64,000 nucleotides of DNA, taken from NCBI GenBank assembly GCA_025350145.1, contig JANXYH010000109.1, positions 1 to 64,000 on the forward strand, read 5' to 3'. Shown piece after piece: positions 1 to 8,282 of this stretch (position 1 is the stretch's first letter; every line of letters begins with the position of its first letter). The translations under genes and the position numbers were made by a program. A model generated the notes under the pieces. It saw only the letters and a program-made list of their open reading frames with translations. It was not told the origin of the DNA and made no database searches. This stretch comes from Burkholderiales bacterium. Lineage in GTDB: Bacteria; Pseudomonadota; Gammaproteobacteria; Burkholderiales; Burkholderiaceae_C.

Positions 1-2324
1 CTGGCCACGTTGAGCGTGGCGCTGGTGTCACTGAAGGGGCCGTTGGCGCTGCTGTCCAGGCTGCCGCCATCGACCTGGATCAGGTTGGAGGCAAGCGCGC
101 CAGCCACGCCCAGCAGCAGTTTCCCGGCCGACACCGTGGTCGCGCCGGTGTAGCTGTTGGCCGCACCCAGCGTGACCGTGCCCGGGCCGGATTTGCTCAG
201 CCCCGCCGTGCCCGCCAGGATGGCGTCAACGCTGCCGGATTCGAACTGGAACTCGCTGCCGGTCAAGGCGCCCTTGACCACCGCGCTGTCGACAATGCTG
301 CCGGCGACCAGGCGCATCACGCCCACGCCCGGGCTTTGGCCGGCAATGTCCAGGCTGCCGCCGCTCACGGTCAGGTCACCGCCCGTCGGCAATGCCCCGG
401 CCGACCCCAGCTTCAAGCTGCCGGCGCTGAGCGTGGTGCCGCCGCTGTAGCTGTTGCTGCCGCTGAGCGTCAGCAGGCCGGCGCCGGCCTTGGTCAACGA
501 GCCAGTGCCGGTCAAGCCATCGCCCAGCGTGCTGCCGACGACGGCGTTTGCCAGGGTGAAGCTGTGGCTGCCGACCAACTGCGCGGCGCCGACGATGCTC
601 AGGCGGTCAGCGCTGATGTCGGCCTGCAGGGTATGGCTGCCGCTGCCGCCGTTCTGGCTGATCGTGACCATGCCGGCAGCGGCGTTCAGCGGGAAGTTGA
701 GAACCACGGCGGCGCTGTTGTCGCGTGCGCTGCCCGCCACCGGGTCGTTGGCCGACAGGGTGATCGCGCCGCCGTTGGTGCTGATGCTGGCGTTGACGGT
801 GATCGCCTTGCCGGCCCTTGCCTCTAGGCCGACGCCGGGCATGCCCAGGCTGACCGGGTCGCAGAAGCTGATGTTGTTTGAGGCCTGCAGGCTGACCGTG
901 GCGACAGCCGCATTGAGCACCGCCGGGTCTATGGTCAACGAGCCGTGGCTGTTGATGTCGGCGACATCGATCAGGGTAGCAGCGCCGCCAGACTTGACAT
1001 CGATGTTGTCCGGGTCCAGCAGCCAACTGCCGGCCAATTTGGCGCTGCTGGCGCCGGCATCGACCTGGCCGCTGTGCACACTCAGGCCGTGCTTGCCCGA
1101 GGTCTCGACAGCGCCACCATGGCCGCCCGCCGGCCCGCCACGGGCGACGATCCGGCCGTCGAACTGGGTCAGACCGTCGGCCCACAGCACCACCCGACCG
1201 CCGTCGCCCTGCTGGGTCGCACTGGCGTCGATGCGTGCGCCCGCAGCCATCTGCGTGGTCCGGGCGTTGGCCCCGGGCGCTGACGGGTTGGGCTGACCCT
1301 GCCAGTCGCCACCGACCTGCACCGTGCCGCCGCCGGCCGGGCCGCTGGCGTCGATCCGACTGGCGGGGCCCAGCAGCAACTGCGCGCCGCGCAGGCTGAC
1401 GCTGCCGCCGCTGCTGCCCGGCTCGGTCGACGCGACATCGATCCTGCCGGACAGCACGGTGCTGCCGGCGCCGCCGCCGTCAATCACCACCTGGGCGCCG
1501 CGCCTGGCGAGGCCGCTGGCGCGGACGATGCCGCTGAGGTTGAGCACCGTGTCGGCGAATCCGGCCCGGGCGGCGGCGCGCAGATCGGCCGTGCCGGCCA
1601 GGGCATGGACCGTGCCCAGCACCGCCAAACGCGCCGCCAGGCCCTCATCTCGGGCGTTGAAAAAGACCAGGCCGTCACCCTCGACATCGACCTGCACCGA
1701 GCCCAACGCCGCCAGCCCGACCCGACCGGCGACGAGCTTGCCGGCCACGCTCAGCCGCGGCGCGACCAGCGCCACCGTGCCCTGCGGCGCGTAAATTTCG
1801 CCCTCCGCCCGCAACTCGGCCGGCTCGGCGCTGCCTTGGCTGAGCCGGTAGCGTCCCTGCTCCGGCGTGCGCTGCAAGTCCAGCGTGGTCGCGACCAGGC
1901 CGCCGACATCGACCTGCGATCCGGCGCCAAAGATGATGCCGCGCGGATTGGACAGGAACACCCGGCCATTGGCCTGGAGCTGGCCGAAGATCAGCGAGGG
2001 GTCGGCGCCGCTGACACGGCTGAACAGCACCGACTGGGCGTCGGGCTGGCGCAGGTTGACGCGCTCGCCGGCGGCGATTGAAAAGCTCTGCCAATCGATG
2101 CCGGCCCGGGCGCTGGTCTGGACGATGGTCAAGGTTCGGGCGTCAGTCAAGGCCTGCTGGACGCTGCCGAAGCTGGGCACGCCGCCGCTGGGCAGTGCCC
2201 AAACCGCAGGCGCGGCCAGCAGCAGGCAGACCGCAACATGCACCGGCCGCAGCAGCCAGTGCGCGGCCTGAGGAGCGGCGGCGCGGCGGCGGCTCAGGGG
2301 GGGTGTCCGGCGCTGGCTGGGCAT
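1..2324 (-). CDS. Two-partner secretion exoprotein (TpsA, filamentous haemagglutinin-like), C-terminus outside window
   Basis: Large secreted adhesin-type exoprotein, exported through its own outer-membrane transporter encoded just upstream. The frame is open for about 774 codons and runs off the left edge. A basic N-terminus precedes a hydrophobic signal segment (about residues 27-43, ending in VWA). The TPS secretion domain follows, with the family motifs WQSFSI (about 78-83) and NPRGIIFG (126-133), the latter corresponding to NPNGI/NPNL. The rest is Gly/Ser/Ala-rich beta-helix sequence. At about 605-650 and 700-745 there are two copies of a repeat resembling the autotransporter-associated beta-strand (PATR) motif, with cores such as LTLSGSNSYSGGTT and VTLGAANSYTGATT. 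The ATG overlaps the TGA of the transporter gene by one base, so the two are translationally coupled. Substrate specificity (adhesion, biofilm or contact toxin) cannot be judged without the C-terminus. Confidence 0.85.
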   Translation of the reverse strand, partial: MPSQRRTPPLSRRRAAAPQAAHWLLRPVHVAVCLLLAAPAVWALPSGGVPSFGSVQQALTDARTLTIVQTSARAGIDWQSFSIAAGERVNLRQPDAQSVLFSRVSGADPSLIFGQLQANGRVFLSNPRGIIFGAGSQVDVGGLVATTLDLQRTPEQGRYRLSQGSAEPAELRAEGEIYAPQGTVALVAPRLSVAGKLVAGRVGLAALGSVQVDVEGDGLVFFNARDEGLAARLAVLGTVHALAGTADLRAAARAGFADTVLNLSGIVRASGLARRGAQVVIDGGGAGSTVLSGRIDVASTEPGSSGGSVSLRGAQLLLGPASRIDASGPAGGGTVQVGGDWQGQPNPSAPGANARTTQMAAGARIDASATQQGDGGRVVLWADGLTQFDGRIVARGGPAGGHGGAVETSGKHGLSVHSGQVDAGASSAKLAGSWLLDPDNIDVKSGGAATLIDVADINSHGSLTIDPAVLNAAVATVSLQASNNISFCDPVSLGMPGVGLEARAGKAITVNASISTNGGAITLSANDPVAGSARDNSAAVVLNFPLNAAAGMVTISQNGGSGSHTLQADISADRLSIVGAAQLVGSHSFTLANAVVGSTLGDGLTGTGSLTKAGAGLLTLSGSNSYSGGTTLSAGSLKLGSAGALPTGGDLTVSGGSLDIAGQSPGVGVMRLVAGSIVDSAVVKGALTGSEFQFESGSVDAILAGTAGLSKSGPGTVTLGAANSYTGATTVSAGKLLLGVAGALASNLIQVDGGSLDSSANGPFSDTSATLNVA

Positions 2325-4120
2325 CAGAAGAACTTCGTCAACTGGGCGTACAGCCGGGCGCCGCGCGGTTTGTCGGACTTGGCCTGGCCCTGCACCGGTG
2401 CGGCCAGGCTGGCACGCAGCGCATAGCCGCCGGTGCGCTCCCAGGACAGGGCCAGGCCGGCACCGCCATAGGCGGCGCTGCGCACAAAGCTGGCCGGGCG
2501 CTTGCTGGCGTCATGGCGAAAGCTCACCTGGCCCTGGTCGAAGAACAGGCTGAGCACCGATTCATGCGCCAGCCGTCCGAACAGGCTCTCGGGTGGCAGC
2601 AGCCGCAGCTCCAGGCTCAGCACCGCGCCGCTGTCGCCGGTGCCCTCGCCGGCAGCAAAGGCGCGCACACCGTCGGGTCCGCCGAGGCGAAATTGCTCGC
2701 TGCTGTCGAGGTTGGCCATCGCCACTTGCAGGCGCAGCGCCGCGTACAGCAGCCATCGCCCTTCGACCAGATTCTGCAATCGGTTCAGGCCCAGGCTGAA
2801 CTTGGCGAAATTCGGGCTGTCGTCCAGGCCGCCGGGGACGCCTGCGGGATAACGCACCTGGCCGCTGGCCAGGTTGGCCTCGAAGGTGCTGACGGCACCG
2901 TCAAACAGGTTGTCGCGCAGGTCACCGCTGACACCCAGCGTCAAGACCCGCACCGACTTGTCGGTCTGGCTGCCGGCGGCGTCGAAGCGGTCGACATAGC
3001 GCTTGTCGTCCACCGAGACCAGGCTGAACAGGTTCAGGTTGCGCGAGCGCAGCCAGGGGTACAGGGCATAGGCCGACAGGGTCAGCGCATCACCGTTGAC
3101 ACCGAGCGGAAATTGGCCTGGATCGAGCCGGTAGCGCACCACCGACAGGCTGCCGCCGAGCTTCAGGCCGCTGGCATTGAGCGGCAGGTTGGCGCCCAGC
3201 AGGCCGAACTGCAGGCCCTGCGAGACCAGCAGGTTGCCGGTCAAGGCGTCGCCCCGTCCGCCCAGGCTGTTGACCGAGCTTAAAGCGCCCAGCCTGAGCT
3301 GGCCCAGGTAGGGCGAGCCGTTGAGATCGACGTCGGCCTTGTTGGCCCAGCGCGGCTCGGCCTGCGGCGTGACCACCAGGCTGGCGGTGCCCGGCTCGGC
3401 GCCGGCGCTGAGTTCGAACCGCAAACTCAGGCCGCGCAGGTCGTTGACCAGAAACACCACCCGTTCAAGCTCCTGCACCCGCAGGATCTCGCCCGGCCGG
3501 AGCAGATCGAGGTAGGCCTGGACGATCTCGCGGCGCACCGGCAGGCCATCACTCCAGACCAGCCTGACCTGGTCCAGCCGACCCTCCAGTACCTCGATAC
3601 GCACCACCCCGTCTTCAGCCGCTTGCTCGGGCAGGTAGGCATAACCCAGGTAGTAGCCGGCCTGGCGTTGGAGGAACCGCGTCACCTCGGCGGCGGCGTT
3701 GGCCAAGTCTTCATAGCTGCGCTGCGCGCCGACATAGGGCGCCGTCAGCTTGCCCAACTCGGCCTGGAGTTCGGGCGGGGCGTTGTCAGACAGCACATAG
3801 CGGCGCACGTCCAGGCTCAGTTCGTCGGCCGGCTTGGCCAACTCGCGCGGCGGCGTCGGTCTGGACGGCAGGCCGCGCGGGTCGGTGACCGCGCCAATGC
3901 TGCGGGGTGCCAACTGGGCCGGGCTGGGCAACACCCCCGGAGTGACGGGTGCCGCAAGCTGGGCCCCGCACCATCCACCATGCAGGGCCAGCAACAAGGG
4001 CCAAGACATTGGCCAAGACCTTGGCCAAACGGTCGGCCGGGTCCGCCCGGCCTGCCACCTTGACGGCCACCGGCGCCTGCCACCGCCTAACCCTGGGTCT
4101 GCCGTGGCCACCGTAGTCAT
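2324..4120 (-). CDS. Two-partner secretion transporter (TpsB, ShlB/FhaC/HecB family)
   Basis: Outer-membrane beta-barrel protein that recognises the TPS domain of the partner exoprotein and threads it to the cell surface. The 598-residue length matches FhaC-type transporters. A Pro-rich linker (about 55-95) precedes a POTRA region (about 100-182, ending VVRIEVLEGRLDQVRLVW). The rest is barrel sequence, with the family signature RLGGPDGVRAF near residue 480 (the conserved L6-loop motif) and a C-terminal Phe-Phe typical of outer-membrane proteins. The signal sequence is weak with the ATG used here. The hydrophobic stretch PLLLALHGGW lies at about 41-50, so the true start could differ. It is followed by the exoprotein gene with a one-base overlap (TGATG). 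Confidence 0.88.
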   Translation of the reverse strand: MTTVATADPGLGGGRRRWPSRWQAGRTRPTVWPRSWPMSWPLLLALHGGWCGAQLAAPVTPGVLPSPAQLAPRSIGAVTDPRGLPSRPTPPRELAKPADELSLDVRRYVLSDNAPPELQAELGKLTAPYVGAQRSYEDLANAAAEVTRFLQRQAGYYLGYAYLPEQAAEDGVVRIEVLEGRLDQVRLVWSDGLPVRREIVQAYLDLLRPGEILRVQELERVVFLVNDLRGLSLRFELSAGAEPGTASLVVTPQAEPRWANKADVDLNGSPYLGQLRLGALSSVNSLGGRGDALTGNLLVSQGLQFGLLGANLPLNASGLKLGGSLSVVRYRLDPGQFPLGVNGDALTLSAYALYPWLRSRNLNLFSLVSVDDKRYVDRFDAAGSQTDKSVRVLTLGVSGDLRDNLFDGAVSTFEANLASGQVRYPAGVPGGLDDSPNFAKFSLGLNRLQNLVEGRWLLYAALRLQVAMANLDSSEQFRLGGPDGVRAFAAGEGTGDSGAVLSLELRLLPPESLFGRLAHESVLSLFFDQGQVSFRHDASKRPASFVRSAAYGGAGLALSWERTGGYALRASLAAPVQGQAKSDKPRGARLYAQLTKFF

Positions 4121-4199
4121 CGGCCAATGCTAGCGAACGCAAGGCCACAGGCAAGGCAGGGCAAGCCCGCAGCCTGAGCATCACCAGCCCAACGGCGGT

Positions 4200-4264
4200 T
4201 CATTTCGGCGACTCATTTCGGCGGCTCATTTCGGCGCCTCATTTCGGCCGCTCACTTCAGCCGC
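4200..4264. repeat. 13-bp tandem repeat, five units
   Basis: Five consecutive 13-base units of the form TCATTTCGGCGNC occupy this stretch. Units 1-4 share the first nine bases and differ only in the last four. Unit 5 is diverged (TCACTTCAGCCGC). It lies in the gap between the OmpA-like gene and the two-partner secretion pair, upstream of the latter, so copy-number change could alter spacing in the promoter/leader of that operon. The repeat structure is seen directly. Any regulatory role is inference. Confidence 0.85.
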
Positions 4265-4311
4265 TGGCACAGGCGCCGGGCTGGCCGCAAAGTGCCGGAT
4301 GGAACGATCAA

Positions 4312-4860
4312 CTAGGGCGTTGACTGGCGGCCGATTTCGACCCGCCGGTTTCCGGCCGCAAAAGGATCGGCGGCGACCCTGGGCGCGCTCGATCCCAGAC
4401 CCACGGGCAGCAGCATGGCCTGGTCAGCGCCATGCTGCACCAGGTAGGACTTGACTGCCTCGGCACGGCGCTGCGACAACGACTGGTTGACCTCGGCCGT
4501 GCCCGAGGCATCGGCATGGCCTTCGATCCTGACGATCCGGCCATTGCCCGGCGTGCCGCGCAGGACTTCGGCAAACACATCAAGTTGCCGGCGCAGCAGC
4601 TCCGGCAGATCAGCCGAGCCGAGGCGGAAATTCGCCGTCGGCAAGGAGAACCGCAGCGCTGGCTTGAAACCCATGCACTTGAAGCCGGCGGCCTCCAGTT
4701 CCTTGCAGGCGTCTTCCGGGAACAGGCCATCCCGAACCTGCTGCGCATCGGGCACATCCATGCCCATGTCCACCGCCTCGGCAGCCCAGACCTGCGACTG
4801 CAAGCCCAGCACGCAGCCGACGGCTGCGGCAATGCGCATCAACGACCATGTCTTCGCCAT
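4312..4860 (-). CDS. OmpA-family C-terminal domain protein
   Basis: Small exported protein of 182 residues whose C-terminal half is an OmpA-like peptidoglycan-binding domain, anchoring the envelope to the cell wall. Residues 1-27 form a signal peptide (ending QVWA). The OmpA domain spans about 85-175 and contains the typical RIEGHADASG, NQSLSQRRAEAVKSYL and GNRRVEI segments. No N-terminal eight-stranded barrel and no lipobox are seen, so it is probably a soluble periplasmic or loosely attached protein. The start is set by GGAGG five bases before the ATG. The longer open frame upstream lacks such a site. It precedes the two-partner secretion genes on the same strand, separated by about 190 bp containing a tandem repeat. 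Confidence 0.85.
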   Translation of the reverse strand: MAKTWSLMRIAAAVGCVLGLQSQVWAAEAVDMGMDVPDAQQVRDGLFPEDACKELEAAGFKCMGFKPALRFSLPTANFRLGSADLPELLRRQLDVFAEVLRGTPGNGRIVRIEGHADASGTAEVNQSLSQRRAEAVKSYLVQHGADQAMLLPVGLGSSAPRVAADPFAAGNRRVEIGRQSTP

Positions 4861-5093
4861 GTCAACCTCCAATTTGCCGGGGTCACTGGTCCAGATCCGC
4901 CATGCGTCGGCAGGCAAGCGCTGGTGGTCCGGCCTTAGGCGCAACGATGATAGCGCCGGCCGGTTGCCTGCCACAGCCCTAAAGTCACTCCCGCGCAGGC
5001 CAGCATCTGGTTGACAATGGTCCGGCTTGCCCTGCCTTGTTCGACCTGCCAGCGACCGCGGCCCCGGCAACACCATGAGGAGTGGCCCAGCGC

Positions 5094-5705
5094 ATGAGTC
5101 CTTCGACACCCGAAGACAACCCCTCCCGGTCCCAGCCGCCGGTTCGCCCTGGCACGGACTCGACCTCGGCCGAGCGCACCCTGGCCTTACCGCCGGCTCA
5201 CCCGGGGTCAGGCGATCTGGACATCGATCTGGACCTGGAGGAGACGACGCTACAGGTCAGGGCCGGTGCGCCCGCCAAAGCGACCGTCAGTGCGCCCGCC
5301 AGTGCGCTCGACCTAGACCTGCCGGTGGACGAGGCCGAGCCGGGCGACGCGGCTTCGGGCCTGGGCATAGACCTGGAGGCATTGGCGCAGGAAGAGACCA
5401 GCCAGACCCAGACCCTGCCGGTGGTGCATTTGCGCCCGGGCGACACGGTCACCGGGCCAGGCCCCACAGGCCGGTTGCAGCCGGTGGCTGATGCGCCGCC
5501 GCCGGCACCGCCCCAGCCGGCAATGCGCCGACCTGCGGTCAAGGCCGCTGAGCCGGCACCACCCGCAGCACCACCCGCTGCGGGTGCTGCAGCATCAGCA
5601 CCCGCCGCCCCCGCCAAGGACCAGCGCGGTGCCTTGTGGATCGCCGCCCTGGTCGGCGTGGTGCTGGCCGTGGCGCTGGTCGTGGCGCTGATGCTGTCGC
5701 GCTGA
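5094..5705 (+). CDS. Hypothetical tail-anchored acidic/Pro-Ala-rich protein
   Basis: Not recognised. About 203 residues: an N-terminal low-complexity Ser/Pro region, then acidic patches built on alternating Asp and Leu/Ile (DLDIDLDLEE near 40-50 and LDLDLPVDEAE near 75-85), a central segment around VVHLRPGDTVTG, a Pro/Ala-rich linker, and one C-terminal transmembrane helix (about 183-201, ending LMLSR). This layout indicates a single-pass protein with most of its mass on one side of the inner membrane. A GTG 12 bases upstream is in frame, but the ATG is preferred because a GAGGAG element precedes it. It is convergent with the following gene. The reading frame and strong hydrophobic tail support it being real. 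No function is assigned. Confidence 0.55.
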   Translation: MSPSTPEDNPSRSQPPVRPGTDSTSAERTLALPPAHPGSGDLDIDLDLEETTLQVRAGAPAKATVSAPASALDLDLPVDEAEPGDAASGLGIDLEALAQEETSQTQTLPVVHLRPGDTVTGPGPTGRLQPVADAPPPAPPQPAMRRPAVKAAEPAPPAAPPAAGAAASAPAAPAKDQRGALWIAALVGVVLAVALVVALMLSR

Positions 5706-5811
5706 CGCTGTGTTGCCGTCGGGCTGCCGCTGGCCTGGCGGTCCGGCCCAGCGGTCCCGCCCGGCACGCCGGCCCTGACCGGCAGACCGCCAGCCGGGCC
5801 AGGCCATAGCC

Positions 5812-7035
5812 TCAGTTCGGCGGCTTGACGTAGTCGGTCATCACCTTCCACTTGCCGTCAACGATCTGCGACAAACGCGACCTGTTGCCACCCAGGCGCT
5901 TGGTGGCGGTGAAGCTCATTTCATCGCTGCCGAAGATGTCCGGCGGGATGTTCATGGTGTCCATCGCCTTGATGAAGGTCTCGGTGTTGAGGGTCGACCC
6001 GGCCTTGCCGGCGGCGCGGGCGAATGCGTCGATGATGATGTAGCCGTAGACCGAGAAAACGGTCGGGTCTTCGGAGAACTTGGTCTTGTACTTGGTCGCC
6101 CAGAAGCGGATCGGCTGGGCCGCCTCGTCCAGATACGGGTGCTGCGCGCCCATGGTGGCGTAGAAGCCGTTCATGGTCGGGCCGCCGAGCTTGTGGATCA
6201 GGTCGGTGTAGGCCGCGCTGGAGCCGACGAAGATCGGGTTGAAGCCGGTCTTGCGCGCTTCGCCGATCGCCCCGATGGTCTCGCGGATGATCGTGCCCAG
6301 CACCACCATGTCGCAGGCCGTGGCCTTGAGCTTGGCAATCTGCGACGAGAAGTCGGTGGCGCCGCGCTTGTAGCTGGTCTTCTCTGCCAGCTCCATGCCG
6401 ATGCTCTTGAGGCCGACCTCGATGCCGCGCTGCACCTCCAGGCCGAATTCGTCGTCCTGGTAGAGCGAGCAGACCTTTTTCGCGCCCTTCTCCTTGACCA
6501 GGGCTGGCACGGTCACGCGCATCTGGTCGTAGTAGGGCACGGCGTAGGAGTACTTGAGCTTGTGGAACGGCTCGTACATCTCGCGAGCAGCGGTGACCGG
6601 GAAGAAGTTGATGATGTTCTTCTCGAACTGCACCGGCATCGCCGCCAGGCTGGGCGCGGTGCCCAGCGTGCCCATCATCATGAAGACCTTGTCCTGGTTG
6701 ACCAGTTTCTGCGCCGCCAGCACCGCCCGCTTCGGGTCGTAGCCCATGTCCTCGACCAGGAGCTTGAGCTTGCGGCCATGGATGCCGCCCTGCTCGTTGA
6801 TCTCGTCAACCCGCAGCAGCATGCCCTGGCGGGTCTGCTTGCCGTAGCCGGCGATCGGGCCGGACAAATCCTGCATCGAGCCGAGCAGGATTTCGGTCTT
6901 GCTCACACCTTGCATCTCTGCGGCCAGGGCGGGCCCAGCAGCCAGGCTGGCGAGCGCGCCAGCGGCGGCCCATGCCATGCCCAGGCGTGCCATGCCCAGG
7001 CGTGCCATGCCCAGGGGTGCAATTACGGGGGTCAT
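5812..7035 (-). CDS. ABC transporter periplasmic substrate-binding protein (branched-chain amino acid/amide type)
   Basis: Periplasmic ligand-binding protein of the LivJ/Peripla_BP_6 family, 407 residues. After the signal peptide, the mature part opens with KTEILLGSMQDLSGPIAGYG, the typical first strand and ligand loop, followed by GMLLRVDEINEQGGIHGRKL and the DPKRAVLAAQKLV segment, all standard for this family. AAGGAG five bases before the ATG fixes the start. The signal peptide contains a threefold repeat (GMARL, GMARL, GMA) produced by a 15-bp tandem DNA repeat. No ABC permease or ATPase genes are adjacent, so it is an orphan binding protein. The ligand could be an amino acid, amide or aromatic acid. 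It diverges from the Bug-type receptor gene. Confidence 0.9.
   Translation of the reverse strand: MTPVIAPLGMARLGMARLGMAWAAAGALASLAAGPALAAEMQGVSKTEILLGSMQDLSGPIAGYGKQTRQGMLLRVDEINEQGGIHGRKLKLLVEDMGYDPKRAVLAAQKLVNQDKVFMMMGTLGTAPSLAAMPVQFEKNIINFFPVTAAREMYEPFHKLKYSYAVPYYDQMRVTVPALVKEKGAKKVCSLYQDDEFGLEVQRGIEVGLKSIGMELAEKTSYKRGATDFSSQIAKLKATACDMVVLGTIIRETIGAIGEARKTGFNPIFVGSSAAYTDLIHKLGGPTMNGFYATMGAQHPYLDEAAQPIRFWATKYKTKFSEDPTVFSVYGYIIIDAFARAAGKAGSTLNTETFIKAMDTMNIPPDIFGSDEMSFTATKRLGGNRSRLSQIVDGKWKVMTDYVKPPN
6976..7020. repeat. 15-bp tandem repeat (three units) inside a signal-peptide coding region
   Basis: Three adjacent 15-base units (CATGCCCAGGCGTGC twice, then one copy with a single change) lie within the signal-peptide codons of the binding-protein gene, giving a repeated Met-Ala-Arg-Leu-Gly. 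The unit is a multiple of three, so expansion or loss would lengthen or shorten the n-region of the signal without a frameshift. Confidence 0.85.
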
Positions 7036-7193
7036 GTCGTCTCCTTGAACACCAGCCGCCACCGACACGGCGGCGTTGTGCGGGATGCTAGCCTGCCGAC
7101 CAGCCTGCCCGTACTCAGGCAAACGCGAACACGCCGGTCTGCTCGCAGGCCTGCGTGCTACCCTCGTTTGACACCCTGAACGCCGCCGCCGCC

Positions 7194-8171
7194 ATGCCCT
7201 TTCGATCCCTGTCCCGCCGCAGTTTGATTGGCGCCGCGCTGCTGGCCAGCGGCCTGGATATTGCCGCCCAGACCGCGTCCACGGCGGCCCCGCTGCGCCT
7301 GATCGTGCCCTTCACCCCCGGTACCGGCATCGATCTGATCGCCCGCCAGCTTGCCCCGCATCTGGCCGAACGCCTGGGCCGGCCGGTGCTGGTCGACAAC
7401 CGGGCCGGGGCTTCGGGCAACCTCGGCACCGAGGCGGTGGTGCGTGCCCCGGCCGACGGCAGCACCTTGCTGGTGACCGTCAACACGCTGGTGATGAACC
7501 GGGCGCTCTACCCCAAACTGGGCTTTGATGTGCTGCGCGACCTCGACCCGGTGACGCTGACCAGTTGGGGCCAGTTGCTGCTGGTAGCGGCCCCAGCCTC
7601 GGGCATAGGCTCGGCCGCCGAACTGCTGGCCAAGGCCCGCGCCAGGCCGGGCGGGCTGAACTATGGCTCGCCCGGCAGCGGCACGCCGCACCACCTGGCG
7701 ATGGAGTTGCTCAAGACCCAGACCGGCTGCTTCATCACCCACATCCCCTACCGCGGCAGCGGCCCGGCCCTGACCGATCTGCTCGGCGGCCAGATCGACC
7801 TGATGTTCCTGCCCATCCATGTCGCCCTGCAGCATGTCAAGGCCGGCAAGCTGCGCGCCCTGGGCATCAGCAGCGACAAGCCCAGCCCGCTGCTGCCGCA
7901 AGTGCCACCGCTGCGTGGCCTGGGCCTGGGGCAGCTCGATGTCGAGATGTGGTACGGCGTGCTGGCGCCGCACGGCACGCCGACGGCAACGGTCGAGCGG
8001 CTCAACGCCGAGATCCGGGCGATCCTGGCCCGGGCCGATGTCCGCACCGCGTTCGAGACCCAGGGCATGACCCCGGCCAGCAGCAGCCCAGCCGAGTTCA
8101 GGGCGCTGCTGGAGAAAGACGCGCCGCGCTGGGCGCGGGTCGTGCGGGAGCAGCGGATCCAGGCCGATTGA
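7194..8171 (+). CDS. Bug/TctC-family tripartite tricarboxylate transporter receptor
   Basis: Periplasmic solute receptor of the Bug (TctC-like) family, which is greatly expanded in Burkholderiales. It binds carboxylates or related organic acids. Residues after the signal (SRRSLIGAALLASG, a possible twin-arginine-like leader) read LRLIVPFTPGTGIDLIARQL, then the conserved RPVLVDNRAGASGNLGTEAV and YGSPGSGTPHHLAMELLK, with IPYRGSGPALTDLLGGQIDLMF in the second lobe. These are hallmark Bug segments. About 325 residues, normal for the family. The ATG at the MPF start is preferred over an upstream in-frame start because it places the signal peptide at the N-terminus. No TctA/TctB membrane components are adjacent, which is common for Bug receptors. 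Confidence 0.9.
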   Translation: MPFRSLSRRSLIGAALLASGLDIAAQTASTAAPLRLIVPFTPGTGIDLIARQLAPHLAERLGRPVLVDNRAGASGNLGTEAVVRAPADGSTLLVTVNTLVMNRALYPKLGFDVLRDLDPVTLTSWGQLLLVAAPASGIGSAAELLAKARARPGGLNYGSPGSGTPHHLAMELLKTQTGCFITHIPYRGSGPALTDLLGGQIDLMFLPIHVALQHVKAGKLRALGISSDKPSPLLPQVPPLRGLGLGQLDVEMWYGVLAPHGTPTATVERLNAEIRAILARADVRTAFETQGMTPASSSPAEFRALLEKDAPRWARVVREQRIQAD

Positions 8172-8282
8172 GCCGCTGCGCCAGCGCCGGCCAGGGCTCA
8201 GGCCACCTTCGACGCCCTCCTGTCCCGAGCCTTCCGCTGACGTTTTCCCCATGCCCCACCCAAGCCCCACCGAGTCCACCGC

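Noticed and set aside
5730-5800. Inverted repeat CTGGCGGTC / GACCGCCAG between two convergent genes as a terminator
   Set aside because: The arms are about 40 bases apart and no T-run follows on either strand, so it was not called.
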